From NCBI GenBank assembly GCA_009929775.1, contig RZZS01000012.1:1-47268 (forward strand): a DNA stretch of 47,268 bases. Direction: 5' to 3'. A model generated the notes under the pieces. The model was not told the origin of the DNA. It saw only the letters and a list, made by a program, of their open reading frames with translations, and did not search any database. The DNA is from Alphaproteobacteria bacterium (GTDB taxonomy: Bacteria; Pseudomonadota; Alphaproteobacteria; Micavibrionales; Micavibrionaceae). Shown here one piece after another: positions 25,605 to 34,401 of this stretch; within the stretch, counting starts at the first letter, position 1, and each line of letters starts with the position of its first letter. The translations under genes and the position numbers were made by a program.

Positions 25605-25684
25605 CGTCATTCCGACAGAGCCCGGCATTCGCCGGGCGACGAGGAATCTCATGCCGCCTGCGCTCCGAAACCGGGAGATCCCTC
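25605..25684. repeat. Palindromic repeat copy 3
   Basis: CGTCATTCCGACAGAG, an internal hairpin CCCGGC-ATTC-GCCGGG and CGACGAGGAATCTC are followed by TGCGCTCCGAAACC and GAGATCCCTC. The TGCGCTCCGAAACC spacer is shared with copy 5, showing that both come from the same element. It starts right after the GIY-YIG stop codon. Confidence 0.65.
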
Positions 25685-25750
25685 ACATGTTTAACGCGCC
25701 ATAACGCTCAAGAGCGAAGGCGGGCGTTCGGGATGACAGGTTTCTCTTGT

Positions 25751-25794
25751 CGTCATCCCGAGAGAGGGCGAAGCCCGACGAGGGATCCCCATCC
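25751..25794. repeat. Palindromic repeat copy 4, single arm
   Basis: CGTCATCCCGAGAGAGGGCG...CGACGAGGGATCCCC, with an internal GGGC-GAA-GCCC hairpin. It is a single arm of the same family. The bases from 25795 to 25886 carry no gene that I can support. Confidence 0.6.
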
Positions 25795-25886
25795 ATCCAT
25801 GCCTCGCCGAGCTTGCAACGCACCGAAATTCTTAACCACGACGCACTCGAAACAATAGAAAAAAGATAAACTTCCCCTACCGCCCT

Positions 25887-26801
25887 TTAATACGAAGAAC
25901 CAATATTACCCGGCAAAAGCTCAAACCTCCCAAGATACCCGCAAAAGTCTATGTCGCATCCTTCAACCAGACTTTTCAAATCGAAGGAAGGACTTTTATC
26001 AATGCGCTTGATGAAGTAGCTTCCTCCCTCCTTATTATTATCAGGATGCCGCTGAGGATTTGTAACGCGCCTGATAATCTTCTCTTCAAAAACATAATCA
26101 TTCAGATACTCGACAACTTTGTCATAAATCTGATCCAGATAATTTTCGTTATCGGTTTCTTCGTTAAAATATTCCCCATGAACAAGTCTGTTACGCACCG
26201 CACTATCTGTTTTCCATATTTTTTCTTGCAGATCTTCTCCTAGGATCCCTTTAAAAAAATCTTGCTTGCCTTTTTTACCTTTCGGATTGATCGGGCTTTT
26301 AGCAAGCGCCTCCAGAGCAGAGCATATTAGTAACAGTTTGGCGGAATACCCTGTAACGTTTAGCATGTCGTTCCAGTAATAAAAGAACTCCGCATTAATT
26401 TGCTTTTGTTCCAGTTTTTCCAGTGCATTGATAAAATTTTCCTCTATGGCCAGAGGAACGCCGTTGGATTTTCTCGTATACCTGAAATAGGCTATATCGC
26501 TATTTTGCTTATGAATTAAAAAAGGTTCATTGTAAAAATTATTATAGCATTGAGATAATAAAGAAATCTGGGCAATAATCTGTCTTATGCTTTTGTAGAA
26601 ACCGGCATAAGCTGTCCGAAAATCATTTGCCTCGATCTGCTTTTCCGCAAGCCAAAAGCGCGTCTTATGCCCTTCGGTAAAATTATAGAGCCAGTGTGAA
26701 AATCTTATGCCGTCAAGCTCGAATTCCGGATAACTCTCACCTTTGCGCGGGTAAAATAACGCTAACGTATGAATTCTGTGCTGAATGTTATATGTGGTCA
26801 T
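25887..26801 (-). CDS. AT-rich HEPN-like protein of unknown function
   Basis: The 304-residue protein is clearly more AT-rich than its neighbours and rich in Asn, Lys, Tyr and Phe, which suggests transfer. The C-terminal half resembles Apea-like HEPN domains: a helix LLLICSALEALAKSP (about 156-170), then AVRNRLVHGEYF (201-212) with the R-x4-H motif R203/H208 that HEPN RNases use for catalysis. The N-terminal 140 residues are not recognised. HEPN proteins often act as RNases in phage defence or toxin systems. No partner gene such as a nucleotidyltransferase antitoxin is adjacent. The function is inferred from motif and context only. Confidence 0.65.
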   Translation of the reverse strand: MTTYNIQHRIHTLALFYPRKGESYPEFELDGIRFSHWLYNFTEGHKTRFWLAEKQIEANDFRTAYAGFYKSIRQIIAQISLLSQCYNNFYNEPFLIHKQNSDIAYFRYTRKSNGVPLAIEENFINALEKLEQKQINAEFFYYWNDMLNVTGYSAKLLLICSALEALAKSPINPKGKKGKQDFFKGILGEDLQEKIWKTDSAVRNRLVHGEYFNEETDNENYLDQIYDKVVEYLNDYVFEEKIIRRVTNPQRHPDNNKEGGSYFIKRIDKSPSFDLKSLVEGCDIDFCGYLGRFELLPGNIGSSY

Positions 26802-26851
26802 AATAATTTTCTCGACTACTCAAACAAAAAATCACCCATTCTGGTACAGCC

Positions 26852-26952
26852 GTCATCCCGAACGGCCACAAAATGGCCGGAGGGATCTCTATCCATTTGC
26901 GCTCCGAAACCAAGAGATCCCTCGTCGGCCTATCGGCCTCGCTCGGGATGAC
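26852..26952. repeat. Palindromic repeat copy 5, with perfect terminal inverted repeats
   Basis: GTCATCCCGA (26852-26861) and TCGGGATGAC (26943-26952) are perfect terminal inverted repeats. Between them are GGAGGGATCTC, the TGCGCTCCGAAACC spacer also found in copy 3, and GAGATCCCTCGTCGGCC. About 100 bases long, it is the most complete copy and lies between the HEPN-like gene and the end of hemN. Confidence 0.75.
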
Positions 26953-26960
26953 AGCGTGTT

Positions 26961-28295
26961 TTAAACCGCCTTCGCGTGTTTGGTGGCACTTTCCTGCCAG
27001 TAGGCATCAAACGCGGTGCAGATGAGGCGGGTGAAGATTTTGCCTTTTTCGGTGATTTTTAAGCTACAGCCGTTCAGTTCCACGAGCCCGTCCTGCTGGT
27101 AGCTGGCGAGGCGGGAGAGTGCCTGATTACGGATAGGCGCTTCCAGATGACCAAAATCCACTTCCCGGAAACACATGATTTTCTCGATCACGGCGCGGCG
27201 GGCGCGGTCCTCATCATTAATCTTGATGCCGCGGCTGTGCGCGAGCAAACCGGCAGAGGCCTGCTCGCGGTAGGTTTTGATCATCGGCGTGTTCTGGATA
27301 TAGCCTTTCGGGAGCGCGCTGATGGCGGACGCGCCAAAAGCAAGCAGCGTCTGGCAGTTATCGGTCGTGTACCCTTGAAAATTCCGGCGCAGCGTGCCGT
27401 TCCTGAAGGCCTCGGTCATTTTATCGCCGGGCGCGGTGAAGTGGTCGATGCCAATTTCGGTGTAGCCGGCGGCCTCCAGCATCTCGCGCGTCTGGTTATA
27501 CAGCCGGTAGCGCTCCTGCGAGTCCGGAAGATGCCATTTCTCGAGCCGCTCCTGATGCTTCTTGAACCACGGCACATGCGCGTAGCCGAAGACGGCGAAC
27601 CGCTCGGGCGCGAGCTCAAGCGATTGCTCAATCGTGCGGGAGAATTTCGCCTCCGTCTGGAGCGGCAGGCCGTAAATCAGGTCGAAATTGATGGACGAAA
27701 TCCCCACCTCGCGCAGCCAGCGCGCGCAGTCGCGCACCATCTCGAAGGGCTGGACCCGGTTGATCGCTTCCTGCACGTCCGCGTCAAAATCCTGTACGCC
27801 GAAGGAGGCACGGTTCACGCCAAGGTTGCGGATAAAAGGCGCACGGCCCTCTTCGAGCGTGCGCGGGTCGATCTCCATCGCGTGCTCGGCTGTATCCAGA
27901 ATGTCGAAGGAGCGATTCACCGTCTCCATGATCCCGGCCATATCCTCGTCGGAGAGGAAGGTGGGCGTACCACCGCCCCAGGCGACATAGGCGACCTTGA
28001 GGCGCTTGCCGATCAAATGCGTGACCGTCTCGATCTCACGCCGGATCGCGTCGACGTAAGCCGTCGCCGGGTCGTAGTGATCCAGAATTTTCGTGTGACA
28101 GCCGCAATAAGTGCAAAGCTTGCGACAAAAGGGCACATGGAGGTATAGCGAAACAGGTTCGTCCGCGCTCAAATGCGGGAGCCATGCCTGGGCATGCCCC
28201 GCCCCGACCTTGTCCGAGAAATGGTTGGCGGTCGGATAGCTCGTATAGCGGGGAACGTTGCAGTCGTATTTTCTGATCAGAGACTCTATTTGCAT
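26961..28295 (-). CDS. hemN: Oxygen-independent coproporphyrinogen III oxidase
   Basis: This radical-SAM enzyme decarboxylates coproporphyrinogen III to protoporphyrinogen IX without oxygen. The 444-residue length and N-terminus (RYTSYPTA near residues 16-23) are those of true HemN rather than the shorter HemW. The cluster ligands are C57, C61 and C64 in PFCRKLCTYCGC. GGGTPTFL near 109-116 is the SAM-binding GGTP region, and the C-terminal HemN domain is present. Its presence points to heme synthesis under low oxygen. It is divergent from the S1-less RNase R gene; no FNR box is clear in the 80-base gap. Confidence 0.95.
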   Translation of the reverse strand: MQIESLIRKYDCNVPRYTSYPTANHFSDKVGAGHAQAWLPHLSADEPVSLYLHVPFCRKLCTYCGCHTKILDHYDPATAYVDAIRREIETVTHLIGKRLKVAYVAWGGGTPTFLSDEDMAGIMETVNRSFDILDTAEHAMEIDPRTLEEGRAPFIRNLGVNRASFGVQDFDADVQEAINRVQPFEMVRDCARWLREVGISSINFDLIYGLPLQTEAKFSRTIEQSLELAPERFAVFGYAHVPWFKKHQERLEKWHLPDSQERYRLYNQTREMLEAAGYTEIGIDHFTAPGDKMTEAFRNGTLRRNFQGYTTDNCQTLLAFGASAISALPKGYIQNTPMIKTYREQASAGLLAHSRGIKINDEDRARRAVIEKIMCFREVDFGHLEAPIRNQALSRLASYQQDGLVELNGCSLKITEKGKIFTRLICTAFDAYWQESATKHAKAV

Positions 28296-28376
28296 AAAAA
28301 GCGCTTCATTTTCGGTTCAAGAGAGTATATAGCTAGCGCAAACCTGAAAAAATACAAACGAACAGAGAGCCCTCGC

Positions 28377-30170
28377 GTGCAAAGTAAACTAGCCTCGTCC
28401 GAACCTTTTTCGGATGTCCTCCCGTCTCCCCGGCAAATTGTCGAATATCTCGCGGAAACCGGAGCCATGGGTTTACGAGAACTAACAAAAGCGTTCAGCC
28501 AATCACACAACTCGGACTTCCGGAACTTAGTCGGGCAGATGGCCGCTGTCGGTCTTGTGCGTCGTCGCAACGGCCTTTACATAGTTGATACTTCCGACCC
28601 GAAGCGCCTCAAGAGTATTTTCCAAACAGCCTCCCAATTCGAACTGAAACCCTTGCCACGACGGCTAAGGAAAAGAGGCCACGGCGCGACCACCATCACG
28701 GGCGTTGTTCTTCAAACAGAACATGGCCCAGTTCTCGAGCCCATGGACGGCGGCAGGCGTTTTGAGATAGATCCAGAGGACGTGAGGATAAGGCCTGGGG
28801 ATATCGTAAAAGCTACGATTCACAGGTCAGACACCCCGGCCTCTCCGGCCCTCGCCCGCGTAAAAACGATACAGGAGCATATGAACCGACCGGAAGCCGT
28901 CAGCCAGTTCGTTATCGACAATGCCGGTTTCCGGATTGAATTCCCGGCCGAGGTCCTCGCAGAAGCCAATTCTCTTAAGGCCCCGGCAGACGGCGAGCTT
29001 GAAGACTTCACGGAGCTCCCGCTCTACACGATAGATCCTGCCAACGCCCGGGACAGGGACGACGCCATCGGCGCAACCGGGCCGGACGAGGACGGCAACC
29101 GCATGATATACATAGCCATTGCCGATGTTTCCTACTACGTCAAACGAGGAAGCGCTCTGGACCGGGAGGCCAGAGAACGCGGCAATTCGATTTACTTTCC
29201 GGACCGTGTGATCCCCATGCTGCCAGAAAGGCTCTCGAACGATCTTTGCTCTCTCAACCCACGAGAGAATCGCCCGGCCCGCCTGTGGACCATAAAGATC
29301 GGACCGGAGGGGGAAATCCTGGAGTCCGCACTTTCCCGGGGCATGATTCGCTCCCGGGAAGCCTTTAACTACCAGGAAGTTTCAGAAGCAGTTCTTGACG
29401 GCAAACCCAACGAAAAGACAGCGCCGCACAAAGATCATCTCGTCAACATCCTCAAGGCCGGTGAAATCCGTCGGAATACGCGCGAGCGACAGAATGCGCT
29501 CCACCTCAATGCAGGCGAACTGGAAATAGACTTAAGCGGCGACGGTGTCTGGAACATAAGCCTGGAGGTGCGCAACAGCGCACATGAAGCTGTGGAAGAA
29601 TTCATGCTCGCCGCAGGCATTTGCGCAGCAGAAATGATTGAGGAAACGGGCGTCCCGTGCATCTATCGCGTCCACGATCAAATGCCGGCAGAGCGCGTTG
29701 AAGCCGCCTTGCGCGATCTGGAGGAATTGGGGTATCCGCTGAAACAGGATAAATTATCCAACCTTACGCTGAACGGTATACTCGCGAAAGCAAAAGGATC
29801 GCAGCAAGAAACGCAAGTCATTCAAACGATCGTCAGATTGCAGTCTCTTGCCCATTACTCCACCGAAAACATCGGGCACGCAGGCCTCGGTCTCCGCGTG
29901 TACACGCAGTTCACCTCACCTATCAGGCGATACGGCGACCTCGAAGTGCATCGTGCACTGGATGGAGACACGGCACAGCTCAGCCACCTGCAGGCAGTCG
30001 CAGAACACATCTCGTCCACCGAGCAGATGACCGCCCAAGCGGAAAGGCAGGCAAGCAGTTTATACGCAAGGATTTTCGGCAATGGAAGTCCAGTCCGCCC
30101 GTCCAGCCCGGCACCACAACCGGTTGTTCGAGCGGGCGAAAAACTCCCTGAGCCAGCCCCAATTTGCTAG
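28377..30170 (+). CDS. RNase R/II family protein without an S1 domain
   Basis: This 597-residue paralog of the next gene has an N-terminal winged-helix region (SPRQIVEYLAETGA), an OB/cold-shock-like part (GVVLQTEHGPVLEP) and a full RNB catalytic domain. The metal-binding aspartates are in TIDPANARDRDDA (near residue 219), and the signature FTSPIRRYGDLEVHR is near residue 510. The C-terminal S1 RNA-binding domain of RNase R is missing, replaced by a proline-rich tail. The residues needed for 3-prime to 5-prime exonuclease activity appear intact. The start is GTG at 28377, after an AGAGAG sequence. Upstream in-frame starts would run into hemN. Tandem RNB genes are unusual. Confidence 0.85.
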   Translation: MQSKLASSEPFSDVLPSPRQIVEYLAETGAMGLRELTKAFSQSHNSDFRNLVGQMAAVGLVRRRNGLYIVDTSDPKRLKSIFQTASQFELKPLPRRLRKRGHGATTITGVVLQTEHGPVLEPMDGGRRFEIDPEDVRIRPGDIVKATIHRSDTPASPALARVKTIQEHMNRPEAVSQFVIDNAGFRIEFPAEVLAEANSLKAPADGELEDFTELPLYTIDPANARDRDDAIGATGPDEDGNRMIYIAIADVSYYVKRGSALDREARERGNSIYFPDRVIPMLPERLSNDLCSLNPRENRPARLWTIKIGPEGEILESALSRGMIRSREAFNYQEVSEAVLDGKPNEKTAPHKDHLVNILKAGEIRRNTRERQNALHLNAGELEIDLSGDGVWNISLEVRNSAHEAVEEFMLAAGICAAEMIEETGVPCIYRVHDQMPAERVEAALRDLEELGYPLKQDKLSNLTLNGILAKAKGSQQETQVIQTIVRLQSLAHYSTENIGHAGLGLRVYTQFTSPIRRYGDLEVHRALDGDTAQLSHLQAVAEHISSTEQMTAQAERQASSLYARIFGNGSPVRPSSPAPQPVVRAGEKLPEPAPIC

Positions 30171-30252
30171 GAGCCACTGTTACCCATGTTCATTCCTGCA
30201 GTTCTGTGTTTTAAAGAGAGCAGGCTGATCGCAATGGCAAAGTGGACACATC

Positions 30253-32502
30253 TTGGCTACTCATAAAGATACCTTTCCCGAAAAAGAACAGCTCCTGCGC
30301 TTTCTGGCCGAGAGTGACACGCCCCTGACCAAGCGCGAACTTGGCAAGGCGTTCGGCATCAAGGGCGACCACCGTACCGCGTTCAAGGATCTGCTGCGCG
30401 AACTCGAATCGGACGGGCTGATCGTCAAGCTGCCCGGACAGGAATATGCCGTTCCCGAAGGCCTGCCGAGCGTGGGCATTGTCGAGGTGAGCGGCACCGA
30501 TATCGACGGCGACCTGTTCGCAAAGCCGGTCGAGTGGAGCGAAGAATTGCGAGGCCCGCTGCCGCGCATCGAAGTCAAGCCTGAAAAGCGCGGCCACCCG
30601 ACGCTTGCGCCGGGCGACCGCATTCTCGCAAGACTGACCCGCACCGGCAAGCACGACTATGAAGCCCGCATCATCCGCCGCCTCGACACGCCGCGCGGAC
30701 GCATCCTCGGAGTCGTCAAGCTTCAAAAGCGCGGCGCGATTCTCCAGCCCGCCGACAAAAAGGCGAAATACGATTTCGATATCGACCAGCAGGATATGAA
30801 CGGCGCCAGAGACGGCGATATGGCCGTCGGCGAGCTTCAGCCCTCGCGCGGGCAGCGGCGCAAAAAGGTCCGAATTATCGAGATCGTCGGCCATCGCAGC
30901 GACCCGAAGGCGATCAGCCTGATTTCCATGCACGAGGTCGGCATTCGCCCCGACTGGCCGGAGGCCGTCATTAAATCCACAAGCGGCATGAAGGTTCCGG
31001 CCCTCGGCAAGCGGGAGGATCTGCGCGATATTCCGCTGGTGACGATCGACGGGGCCGACGCGCGCGATTTCGACGACGCGGTGTTCGCGGAAGAAACCGA
31101 CGAGGGTTTTCACCTGATCGTGGCGATTGCCGACGTGGCGTATTACGTGCGGCCCGGCGAACCGCTCGACGGGGAAGCTTACCGGCGCGGCAACTCCACC
31201 TACTTCCCGGACCGGGTCGTGCCGATGCTTCCCGAGGCGCTCTCCAACGATCTGTGTTCCCTGCGCCCCAAAGAGCCGCGCGCCTGCATGGCCGTGCACA
31301 TGCATATCGACCGGGAAGGAAACCTTCTGCGGCATAAATTCGTGCGCGCCCTGATGCGTTCCCAGGCGCGGCTGGTGTACGAGCAGGTGCAGGCGATTCA
31401 TGAAGGGGCGGCGTCCGACGGAGACGAACTCGCCCCGGTCATCGCCCCGCTCTACGCCGCGTTCGGCGTCCTGCAAAAGGCGCGGGAGCGGCGCGGGGCG
31501 CTCGATCTCGATTTGCCGGAGCGCAAGATCGACATTGACGAAAACAACAACATGGTGGGCGTCAGCACGCGCGTACGGCTCGACTCGCACCGGCTGATCG
31601 AGGAATTCATGGTGCTGGCCAACGTCGCGGCGGCCACCGAGCTTGAAAAGCGCAGGGCGCCATGTGTGTACCGGGTTCACGATTCGCCGTCCCTCGAAAA
31701 GCTCGATTCGGCGCGGGAATTCATCAAATCCTTCGGGCTTTCCCTGCCCAAAGGGCAGGTCGTGCGCCCCGCGCAACTTAACCAGACCCTAAAGAAAGCC
31801 GAAGACCATCCCTACAAGCATCTCATCAACGAGGTGATCCTGCGTTCGCAGGCGCAGGCGGTCTACGCGCCGGAGAATATCGGCCACTATGGCCTCGCGC
31901 TTAACAAATACGCGCATTTTACCTCGCCGATCCGGCGTTACGCGGACCTGCTCGTCCATCGCTCGCTGATCCGGGCGCTCGGACTTGGCGAGGGCGCTCT
32001 GGACGACGGGGAGGCCGCGCGACTCGACGAGATCTGCGAACATATTTCAGCAACCGAGCGCGTTTCCATGGAAGCCGAGCGCAACGCGGTCGACCGCTTT
32101 ACCTCGGCGTTTCTTTCCGACAAGGTTGGCGCGACCTTCGAAGGGCGGATCAAGGGCGCGACGCGCTTCGGGCTTTTCGTGGAACTGAACGAGACCGGCG
32201 CGGACGGCTTCGTGCCGATGCGCACCTTGCCGAACGACTGGTACGTGCACGACGAGGAGGCGCACGCGCTGATCGGCCGGAACACGGGCCGGGTCTACCG
32301 CATGGGCGCAGCCATTACCGTACGCCTTTCGGAGGCCGACCCGCTCACGGGCAGCACGATCCTCGAAGTCGTCGGCGATCAGGGCGCAGATATTCCCGGC
32401 ATGGAAATCCGCAATCGACCAACCCCGAAGAAATCACTGTCCCGCAAATCAAGGGGTAAAAGGAAAGGCAAAAGAAAAACGGGACCACACAAAAGCGGTT
32501 GA
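30253..32502 (+). CDS. rnr: Ribonuclease R
   Basis: RNase R degrades structured RNA from the 3-prime end. In 749 residues there is an N-terminal winged helix (about 10-65), cold-shock domains, the RNB domain with TIDGADARDFDDA near residue 263 and FTSPIRRYADLLVHR near 557, an S1 domain with FEGRIKGATRFGLFVEL near 630, and a basic lysine/arginine-rich tail (KKSLSRKSRGKRKGKRK). All parts of a normal RNase R are present. The start is TTG at 30253. The nearby ATG at 30234 is out of frame and meets a stop after ten codons. Alphaproteobacteria often place rnr after topA; here hemN, the accessory pocket and the paralog intervene. Confidence 0.95.
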   Translation: MATHKDTFPEKEQLLRFLAESDTPLTKRELGKAFGIKGDHRTAFKDLLRELESDGLIVKLPGQEYAVPEGLPSVGIVEVSGTDIDGDLFAKPVEWSEELRGPLPRIEVKPEKRGHPTLAPGDRILARLTRTGKHDYEARIIRRLDTPRGRILGVVKLQKRGAILQPADKKAKYDFDIDQQDMNGARDGDMAVGELQPSRGQRRKKVRIIEIVGHRSDPKAISLISMHEVGIRPDWPEAVIKSTSGMKVPALGKREDLRDIPLVTIDGADARDFDDAVFAEETDEGFHLIVAIADVAYYVRPGEPLDGEAYRRGNSTYFPDRVVPMLPEALSNDLCSLRPKEPRACMAVHMHIDREGNLLRHKFVRALMRSQARLVYEQVQAIHEGAASDGDELAPVIAPLYAAFGVLQKARERRGALDLDLPERKIDIDENNNMVGVSTRVRLDSHRLIEEFMVLANVAAATELEKRRAPCVYRVHDSPSLEKLDSAREFIKSFGLSLPKGQVVRPAQLNQTLKKAEDHPYKHLINEVILRSQAQAVYAPENIGHYGLALNKYAHFTSPIRRYADLLVHRSLIRALGLGEGALDDGEAARLDEICEHISATERVSMEAERNAVDRFTSAFLSDKVGATFEGRIKGATRFGLFVELNETGADGFVPMRTLPNDWYVHDEEAHALIGRNTGRVYRMGAAITVRLSEADPLTGSTILEVVGDQGADIPGMEIRNRPTPKKSLSRKSRGKRKGKRKTGPHKSG

Positions 32503-32561
32503 TAATTACGAAAATAAACGGTACATAAAGCCCAAAAGAAAAGTGAACAGGGATTGCTGGA

Positions 32562-34325
32562 ATGGCCAATGGAAGAGGGAATAACGGTACGGGTCCTCCC
32601 GCCGTACCATTTCGTAACGCACTCGTTCACTCGTTGCTGTTTAATGGCGACGAATCAATCCGAAGGTGCCAAGACGACATACAAGTTTCCTTTACTGTTA
32701 CCGTTCAGCCTGTAGACAACGCCGGGAACCCGTGCAAATGGAACAAGCCGGACTCAATCGCCAGTTACCGGCTCGAAGGAAACGCGGATGCCGTCAGTTA
32801 TGCCACCGCTTTCCTTCAGGAAGCTCTGGACAACGCTCAAACCTACATAAACGCGCACGAAATTTCATCCACGCAATCTGTACGGGATAACATTGTACCG
32901 TTCCGCGAAGCCACGGGAAATGGTTCCGAAACCTATTCGGCTTTGCTCAGAAGACACGAAAAACACTATAGCGATCATGTTCGCGCGCAGGCTGAAGCCG
33001 CAGAGATGCGAAAAGTGGAAGCATTGCGCGGCTGGCTCAACGACCTGAAACGTGAAAAATTAAGAAAACGATACCCGCGTCACCCGGAAGAAGTCGGTCT
33101 GCTGAACCACAGTCAGGCATTTCAAAAAGCAAGAGCCAAACCAGACAGCATTACGCCGGAAAATATCGACGCGTTTTTCGGTACCCGCCTCAACGGCAGC
33201 AACCTGACCGTTGGCGACGTGTTTGCGACTCTGGGCGTTCTGGAGCAGGGAAAAGTGCAATCAGTAGCAATCCAGTTCAATCCGGCCAGCACGAACAGCA
33301 CCCTGGATAATAGAGAAAGCCCTGTTGCTGCAAGGATCAGGCAGGGCCTGAAAACCTCCGTGCCGCCGTTCGAACCGCGATCAAGAGCCCAGGCCCTGTT
33401 CCATCTGGCCATTGAGGACCACGCCTACACCTTTGGCATCGGCACAAGCGGCGGGGGCAAGACGTTCGAAGCGATTCGCATGGGGCTGGAGATGGTCACG
33501 GCCGGGAAGGTCCCCTACGTTACAATTGTCCGCGCCATGACCGCGACGACAGGTGGAAAGGGAATCGGAGAGGTCCCGGGCGACGAAAACAAAAAAGTCA
33601 GGCGCTGGTTCAAGGCAATTAACGAAACGGTGGAGGCCGCTTCCGGCGGCTATGATCTCGACACACTGGTGAAATCCGGCATTATCCGCACCGAACTTCC
33701 AGACAACGGGCGCGGTGCCACTCTGAACGGCTACATCATTGTTGATGAAGGACAAAACCTGCCAGGCAAAGTTATGGCCGATCTCCTCGGACGACCAGGC
33801 GAGGATACTAAATTCGTCGTAACCGGTAATATCGTGAACCAGATCGATATCGACGTCGGACATGACGCTCCGGGCCTTTTATACGTGCTGGACTACTATG
33901 GCCGACTCAAGCTCAACGAAAATCTGGAGACTGCGCTTAAAGACAATCAAATCGGTCCCGATGACATCCGGTATGTTAAAGACTTTCTAGACAACTGTGC
34001 TTTCGTTAATTTTCCTGCAGAATCGGGAGTAGCCCGGAACCGGTTTGCCCCCGGACTGTCCATACTGGAAAATGCCCCTGCGGCCAGCGCATGGCGCAGT
34101 CAATACGCACGGACCTTTTATTCCGCAAGCCGCATCCAGCAGATCGACCGCCTGGAACCACTAGTTGAGCAAACCCGCAAGGTCCTCGAAGACCTTCATG
34201 GAAGGCTTGAGAGGGCGTACGAGGGTGAAGCGACGCGACGTTGGCCCTTGCTGTTCGAGGACAAAAGAAATATACGTCCCGAGCCGGTTCGGGAACGCTG
34301 CCCTCGGGAACATACCCTTAACTAA
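32562..34325 (+). CDS. Long PhoH-like ATPase with a new N-terminal half
   Basis: The C-terminal half (about 275-530) is a PhoH-type P-loop ATPase: Walker A GIGTSGGGKT at 292-301, the VRAM...GIGEVPGDENKK stretch matching the PhoH (T/V)RP...LGFLPGD region, Walker B YIIVDEGQN at 391-399, and VTGN at 421-424 as sensor 1. The first 270 residues are not recognised and include a charged helical stretch (about 120-170). Usual PhoH/YbeZ proteins are about 350 residues, so this 587-residue form is a distinct subfamily. PhoH proteins act on RNA together with nucleases such as YbeY. The position directly after two RNase R genes supports an RNA-related role, but that is inference. Confidence 0.75.
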   Translation: MANGRGNNGTGPPAVPFRNALVHSLLFNGDESIRRCQDDIQVSFTVTVQPVDNAGNPCKWNKPDSIASYRLEGNADAVSYATAFLQEALDNAQTYINAHEISSTQSVRDNIVPFREATGNGSETYSALLRRHEKHYSDHVRAQAEAAEMRKVEALRGWLNDLKREKLRKRYPRHPEEVGLLNHSQAFQKARAKPDSITPENIDAFFGTRLNGSNLTVGDVFATLGVLEQGKVQSVAIQFNPASTNSTLDNRESPVAARIRQGLKTSVPPFEPRSRAQALFHLAIEDHAYTFGIGTSGGGKTFEAIRMGLEMVTAGKVPYVTIVRAMTATTGGKGIGEVPGDENKKVRRWFKAINETVEAASGGYDLDTLVKSGIIRTELPDNGRGATLNGYIIVDEGQNLPGKVMADLLGRPGEDTKFVVTGNIVNQIDIDVGHDAPGLLYVLDYYGRLKLNENLETALKDNQIGPDDIRYVKDFLDNCAFVNFPAESGVARNRFAPGLSILENAPAASAWRSQYARTFYSASRIQQIDRLEPLVEQTRKVLEDLHGRLERAYEGEATRRWPLLFEDKRNIRPEPVRERCPREHTLN

Positions 34326-34328
34326 CGC

Positions 34329-34356
34329 TTGACTTTCCCGGTGAAACCCTTATGTT
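34329..34356 (+). promoter_or_regulatory. Probable sigma-70 promoter of rpmG
   Basis: A -35 box TTGACT (34329-34334) and a -10-like TATGTT (34351-34356) are separated by 16 bases. They lie immediately after the stop codon of the PhoH-like gene and 45 bases before the rpmG start. Ribosomal protein genes need strong promoters, which fits. Confidence 0.55.
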
Positions 34357-34401
34357 GCGCCTTCAGAATTTCGAAAAACCGCGAAGTGAACGAGTTTCAA
34401 G

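Noticed and set aside
25158-25794. CRISPR array
   Set aside because: The repeats are palindromic, irregularly spaced and variable in length, with no uniform spacers and no cas genes.
25887-26952. Prophage remnant
   Set aside because: No integrase, phage structural gene or tRNA attachment site is present; a single AT-rich gene among repeats does not support a prophage.
30211-31776. 521-codon minus-strand frame over rnr
   Set aside because: It mirrors the rnr coding frame and has no family match or start signal.
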